From Primulina eburnea (taxonomy: Eukaryota > Streptophyta > Magnoliopsida > Lamiales > Gesneriaceae), in NCBI RefSeq assembly GCF_022965805.1, contig NC_133105.1:2480001-2544000 (forward strand): a stretch of DNA of 64,000 bases, written 5' to 3'. Position 1 is the stretch's first letter, and every line of letters starts with the position of its first letter. Shown here in pieces: positions 58,993 through 64,000 of this stretch. The position numbers and the translations under genes are program-made. The notes beneath the pieces were generated by a model. It had not been told where the DNA came from, made no database searches, and saw only the letters and a list, made by a program, of their open reading frames with translations.

Positions 58993-59595
58993 TGTTTAGC
59001 CCACAATTCCAAACTCCCGAAAACGAGTTTACAAGAGCTCGGAGGATAGAAATGGTGCCTTTAACACCAAAATCACTTTCCCGAACACTTTGACACAATC
59101 CCAGATGGAAAATTCTTGTTTCAATATTAAAAACCAAGAATTTAGTAGACAAAGAGAAATATAGAGATCACGAGAAAGAGAGATACGGGGAAAACAGACT
59201 AAGAAGATGCGTTGTTTTCTACCAATATGATTCTATGTATGTCAAACTTCATGATTTTAAAATTAATTTAATTATTTGAACAACTTTATATAAATAAATA
59301 TATCTTAAAATAAATGAAGCAAATCAATATTTTTTACCGATTAACAAACTCCGGAGACATAAGAGGATATAGATATAGAATGTGTGTGTCTATAGTGGGA
59401 AGTAACCGAAACGCAGATTTATAGGCTCAATAATGGAGCTTTTGTTTATAATAAGCATTGATTGCAGCACCTTTTCTCTCCCCCCAACAAACAAGGGTAA
59501 GGTAAGCATGCAAACATGAATATAGTTCATAAACTATTCATTATCAAAAATAAAGATACGTGAAACTGAGAGTCATATCGTAACGAAAATTATAT

Positions 59596-59778
59596 GAGTG
59601 GGTCTCTTGTGAGACGATCTCACGAATTTTTATCTATGAGACGGGTTAACCCTACCGATATTCATAATAAAAAGTAATACTCTTAGCATAAACAGTAATA
59701 TTTTTTCATAGATGACCCAAATAAGAGATACGTCTCACAAAATACGATCCGTGAGCTCGTCTCACATCAATTTTTAAC
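59596..59778 (+). mobile_element. Mutator-like MITE, copy E
   Basis: A 183-bp element starting GAGTGGGTCTCTTGTGAGAC and ending CGTCTCACATCAATTTTTAAC. It is flanked by exact 9-bp repeats AAATTATAT at 59587-59595 and 59779-59787. Confidence 0.88.
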
Positions 59779-60374
59779 AAATTATATACTATATTAAAAA
59801 TTACGGTATAAGCAAATTCATACCGATATATTATCGAAATTACTGAAAATTTCGATACGTATAACTAGCATATCGATTATACCGAAATTGTACGGTATAT
59901 CGAGATTTTGATACAGTATCGTATATACTATTTTATACCGAAAAATGCATACGTTTTTAAAATTTTATAAATTTATTGTTTTAAAATTTTATATATTTTT
60001 TCGGTATTTTGGTATTCAGATATATACCAAAATTTTCAAATGACATACCGTTACTTTATCGAACATTTTGATATTGTTACCATACTATACTGAAATCTTC
60101 GTTATATCGAAAATTAGGTATTTTTCTCAATAATACATGAAACTGTTTCGTAAGAGACATACTATTATTAATATTTATTACATATATTATAATTCCTAGA
60201 AATTTAATCACATATTTATATTAATTAAAAACAATAAGAAAACATAAAAATAGAAAATTTCCGGAAATGATGAACGTTGTCATGTTTGAATCCATTGAAA
60301 ATATAATGCACACACAATTATATATCCATCTCATGTTGTATATAATCTTTAAATAGGTAAACTAATTGAAGGTA

Positions 60375-60720
60375 TCTTGTGAGACGATCTCGTATATCTA
60401 TTTTGAGTAAGTTTCATGTGAGACCGTCTCACGGATCACAATCTGTGAGACGAGTCAATCCTACACATATTCACAATAAAAAGTAATACTCTTAGCATAA
60501 AAAGTAATACTTTTTCATGGATTATCCAAATAAAGATCCGTCTCACAAAATACAACCCGTGAGACCGTCTCACACAAGTTTTTGTCATCTATTTTTGTGA
60601 GCAATTCGACATATATTTAAAATAAAAAATAATATTTTTAGTATAAAACGTAAAATATTTTCATAAATAATATCGAGTTGAAAATATGCCTAACAAAATT
60701 AACTATAGACTCACAAGAGT
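60375..60720 (+). mobile_element. Older Mutator-like MITE, copy G, split by copy F
   Basis: The left piece (CTTGTGAGACGATCTCG..., 60375-60404) and right piece (TGTGAGCAATTCGACATA ... GACTCACAAGAG, 60596-60720) together make a degraded copy of the same family, interrupted by copy F. Confidence 0.65.
60405..60586 (+). mobile_element. Mutator-like MITE, copy F, nested in copy G
   Basis: A 182-bp, well-preserved element (GAGTAAGTTTCATGTGAGAC ... CTCACACAAGTTTTTGTC). It is flanked by exact 9-bp repeats ATCTATTTT at 60396-60404 and 60587-60595. Confidence 0.88.
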
Positions 60721-61459
60721 TTTATGTTAGATTTAAGGTTATGTTACTCTTAAATTTGAGTGTGTCTTACGTTTGATGCTTCACCTAGCCCATGGTCGGG
60801 AAAAGAAGTATACAAAAGGAAGATTTCTTTTAAGTATGGTTTTAGACTCTTGGATTGGATGAATTAAAATTAGACTAACTCAATTGATTATTCTTGATTT
60901 TTTTTTATTTATTTTTTGTTAGGGAACGAGTTTATCATAATTTGATCTCAAATCCAAGACTTGTTTTAAATTTGAGTTTGAAAAATATAAAATACGTGGT
61001 TCTTGTTGAAATTAGTTATGTGTATATCAAATATTATCTATCAAGGACAAACAAATTAACGAGCTATTTTTATTAAATAAATTAATTTGATTGATTGAGC
61101 CTAACTTTTCCACTTCCTTATAATTATCCATTCATATCAATTCAAATCTAGTCTAAAATACTTATATTCCATTTGAAATAAAATTTATACTTATATGTTA
61201 TATTATTAAGTTTGAAACACTTAAAATAACTATTTTATATTTTAATTACACCAAAATTTTTTTTTCATAATTATTTTTTTTACTCTACTAAAAACTTACT
61301 CAAGTGACTCCATATTTTACTTTAAAAAAAATCTAAACAAAACTTTCATTTTAAATCAGACAACTGTTAAATTAAAAATAATTTTGTGTTAATTATTTAG
61401 TATTATTTGATCAAATCAAAAATAATAATAACATTTACACGCGTGTGGGTATTTTATTA

Positions 61460-63386
61460 TCTATATATAAAAGCAGAGTTTTTGCCAAAAATAGTAATTT
61501 CCCGCCAAAATGTCATTTTTAAAAAAGGAAAATATTGAAATATGTGTACTGTAATAAATTATCACTTCAATTATTATTTGCATTGATTGTATCAATTCAC
61601 TTAATTCAATTTTGAATTTAATTAATTTTTATATTAATTCAAATGTAATTTATGTATTATATGTTTTTAATTTATTTTTTTACTCAAATTAAAACTAAAT
61701 TCTATTGAAAACGTAAACTATATTAAAAATTTTGCATTGATTATATCAATCAATTTAATTAAAAAATGTATAAATAAATTTAAAACACAAATGATTGCAA
61801 TGTTCGGTATCACTCATGAGGTAAATTTATTCAAAAATACATTTTGCTATTTTAAGTAATTTCATACCCAAATCTATATCTATATCTATATATATTATTA
61901 TATATAAAAGCAGAGTTTTTGCCATAAATAGTAACTTGCCGCCAAAATGTCATTTATAAAAAAGGAAAGATTTTCATGAATATTGACATACGTGTACTGC
62001 AATAAATGATCACTTCAATTATTGTTTGCATTAATTATATCAATTCATTTAATTCAATTTTGAATTTAAATATTTTTTATATTACTTCAAATGTAATTTA
62101 TGTATGATATGTTTTTTTTTACTCCAATTAAAACTAAACTCTATTTAAAACATAAACTATATTAAAATTGTGCATTGATTATATCAATCGGTTTAATTAA
62201 AAATTGTATAAATAAATTTAAAATACAAATGATTGTAATGTTCACTATCACTCATGAGGTAACCATTCAAAAATAAATTTTTCTATTTTAAGTAATTTCT
62301 TGCCCAAATTACTTACTGAAAAAGAAATGCAATATTTAGTAATCATAAATTTTTTATCATAAATTTTTTATCCCAAATATATATTATTTCAAAATTACCT
62401 TAATTTGAAAGAATTAATGCATTGTAGTTTTTTTCCAAAATCATATGTATATTTTATATCTTGAATTGTCTTTTTAAAAATTCAAATAAGAGAGCATAAA
62501 AAATAAAATAAAAGAGATAGATTCAAAAGAGTTTCAAATGGACATTAAATTACTCTCAATAAACATGTATATTACCCTCAATAATCAGAAATGTTTGAAA
62601 TATGTCTTTCATGATCGAGAAGTAAAAAATATTATTCATCTATTTGTAAAATTTTTTAATTATTATGTATTACTAATGTGATAATATTCTTCTATATTAC
62701 AAAGTTCATGGGTACATGATAATATAAAATTCCCATAATGGAAATGATTAAACCAATTCTAAAGAAAGTGAGCATCTTATTAAAAGACACCTTATCAAGT
62801 TTATTGACATTGTTTTGGAATACACATAATAAATGTTAATAAAATAAATTTTCTGATTTATACATAATTTACTTATGATAACATGTTTCATTTTTCTTTC
62901 GGAATAATAAGCTGTTGTGTGCATATTATGAAGAGATTTTGTAAATAAAATCACCACTCATTTGGATAAAGATATTGATGAAACAATTATTGTTATCATT
63001 CATATGTGTCAAACACGTGTCATGTCACAAAATTATTGGTGAATGTGGATTTAGACGAAACTATTGATTTTTTTAAAAAAGTATTTCTCATTAATTTTAT
63101 GGAATGTGATTTAAAAATATTTTTTTTATCACATGTTAAACAATAATAATATATAGCTTCCCGAAAATTAAAAAAATTAAATATGTATCAAGGTTGGTGG
63201 CCATTAGCCCAAAAAATTAATCGACATGCTTTGTATTTAAGAAAGTTTTTTTAAAATTAGCGAAAACATAGTTTTTATTTTAATTTTTTATAATTATATT
63301 ATATTTTTTTTTCAATTTAAATATTTATTTATTTTTCCCTAATTTTTAATAATATCATCCCGTACATCGCACAGGTTAAATACTAG
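61460..63386 (+). mobile_element. Non-autonomous Helitron with a duplicated 5' part
   Basis: Starts TCTATATATAAAAGCAGAG after an A and ends TTAAATACTAG before a T. Just upstream of the end is the Helitron hairpin remnant CCCGTACATCGCACAGG, a decayed form of the usual CCCGTGC-ATC-GCACGGG. The 5' sequence (AAAAGCAGAGTTTTTGCC..., CCGCCAAAATGTCATTT) occurs twice, from 61460 and again from about 61900. This suggests one element inserted next to or into another. No Rep/helicase is coded. Confidence 0.75.
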
Positions 63387-63639
63387 TTAACAACAATAAT
63401 AATAATAATAATAATAGACATGACCCATAAGAAGATCCTCCACGGTCAAATCTGATGAAGTTAGGAATTCCATACATTTTGTCTACGTGTTCTTGCATTT
63501 TATTTGCCACCAATTTAAATTAAAGGTCAATTTTTTGGGCATGTTTCCATTTTTTTTCTAGAAGAAGTTATGGCTTAGGGGATATTATATGTTTTTTGCA
63601 ATTTCCATACAAATGAATAGATTCCGGGTGATAATTTAA

Positions 63640-63832
63640 AGATTAAATAAATCATAGATATTTTGTGTTACGATTTCATTGATTTTTATTCGTGATACAT
63701 GTCAATTATACTCATATTTATAATAAAAATAATTTTTTGCATAAAAAATAATAAATTTTAATGGATGATCTAAATAGAATATTTGTGTCACAAAATTGAT
63801 CTTGATACTGTCTCACATAAAGGAAAAATATT
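63640..63832 (+). mobile_element. Degraded Mutator-like MITE, copy H
   Basis: Keeps the order of family words: GTTACGATTTCATTGATTTTTATTCGTGATAC-type start, AATGGATGATCTAAATAGAA, and ACTGTCTCACATAAAG at the end. Many substitutions. Confidence 0.6.
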
Positions 63833-63884
63833 TTATTTAAGTTTCTTTGAATTATTAAAACTTAAATCGAGATTTCTACATTTT

Positions 63885-64000
63885 AAAATCTTAATTCGTA
63901 AGACATGTTATATATATATATATTCATATTTAAAATAAAAATAATATTTTACAATAAAAATAATATTTTTTAATGGATGATACAAATACAATATCTGTCA
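63885..64000 (+). mobile_element. Degraded Mutator-like MITE, copy I, cut by the window end
   Basis: CTTAATTCGTAAGACATG at the left, then AATGGATGATACAAATACAA and TATCTGTCA at the window edge. This is the left three quarters of a family member. Confidence 0.55.

Larger units (their letters stand above)
58993..64000. other. Gene-free, repeat-dense right end
   Basis: About 5 kb with no supportable gene. It holds Mutator-like MITEs (59596-59778, 60405-60586, an older split copy, and degraded copies at about 63640-63830 and 63885-64000) and a composite Helitron (61460-63386). A stretch at about 59800-60130 is dense in ATACCGA/TCGGTAT words and is probably an old transposon. Positions 58993-59590 include the response-regulator leader. 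Confidence 0.6.

Overview
This window looks like nuclear DNA of a flowering plant: AT-rich spacers, short GT-AG introns, plant-only gene families (CYP98A, WAT1/UMAMIT, PsbP-domain protein, LysM receptor kinase, type-B response regulator), and Tat-type Ty3, Helitron, hAT and Mutator-like repeats. A core eudicot is likely. Lamiales is my guess, from the tandem CYP98A genes and the repeat style; I cannot name the species.

Left block (1-29.8 kb). In order: the 3' two thirds of PFP beta subunit (+), two tandem CYP98A P450 genes (-), a WAT1/UMAMIT transporter (-), a thylakoid-lumen PsbP-domain protein like PPD6 (+), an ER-membrane-tethered bZIP of the bZIP17/28/49 type (-), and exon 1 of an R3H-domain gene (+). 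As far as I recall, the CYP98A to R3H order matches Arabidopsis At2g40890-At2g40960 and its duplicate near At3g56650-At3g56680. This is therefore probably an old conserved block. The spliced models of the five complete genes stay open end to end.

Middle (30-38.3 kb). A Tat-lineage Ty3 LTR retrotransposon has a 5' LTR, primer-binding site, gag, protease, RT, two RNase H domains and integrase. It is followed by a 68-bp tandem array (18 full units), a 71-bp tandem array, and a 100-N assembly gap. No 3' LTR is visible. The element and gap sit exactly where two converging genes lose their bodies: the R3H gene from the left and a STERILE APETALA-like F-box gene from the right, each showing only exon 1.

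Right block (39.7-59 kb). A decayed defensin-like gene carries a glycine-rich tail in the same frame (+, 43.1 kb). Then come a GPI-anchored GDPD-like (SHV3/SVL type) gene (-), a YKT6-like SNARE pseudogene (-), a LYK4/LYK5-type LysM receptor pseudokinase (-), and a type-B response regulator (-) whose long exon 5 carries a frame break in an A6 run.

Right end (59-64 kb). This is repeat-dense and gene-free: several copies of a Mutator-like MITE with 9-bp target duplications, one nested inside another, and a composite Helitron. Exon boundaries throughout were placed by eye from splice sites and reading frame; no search or alignment was run.
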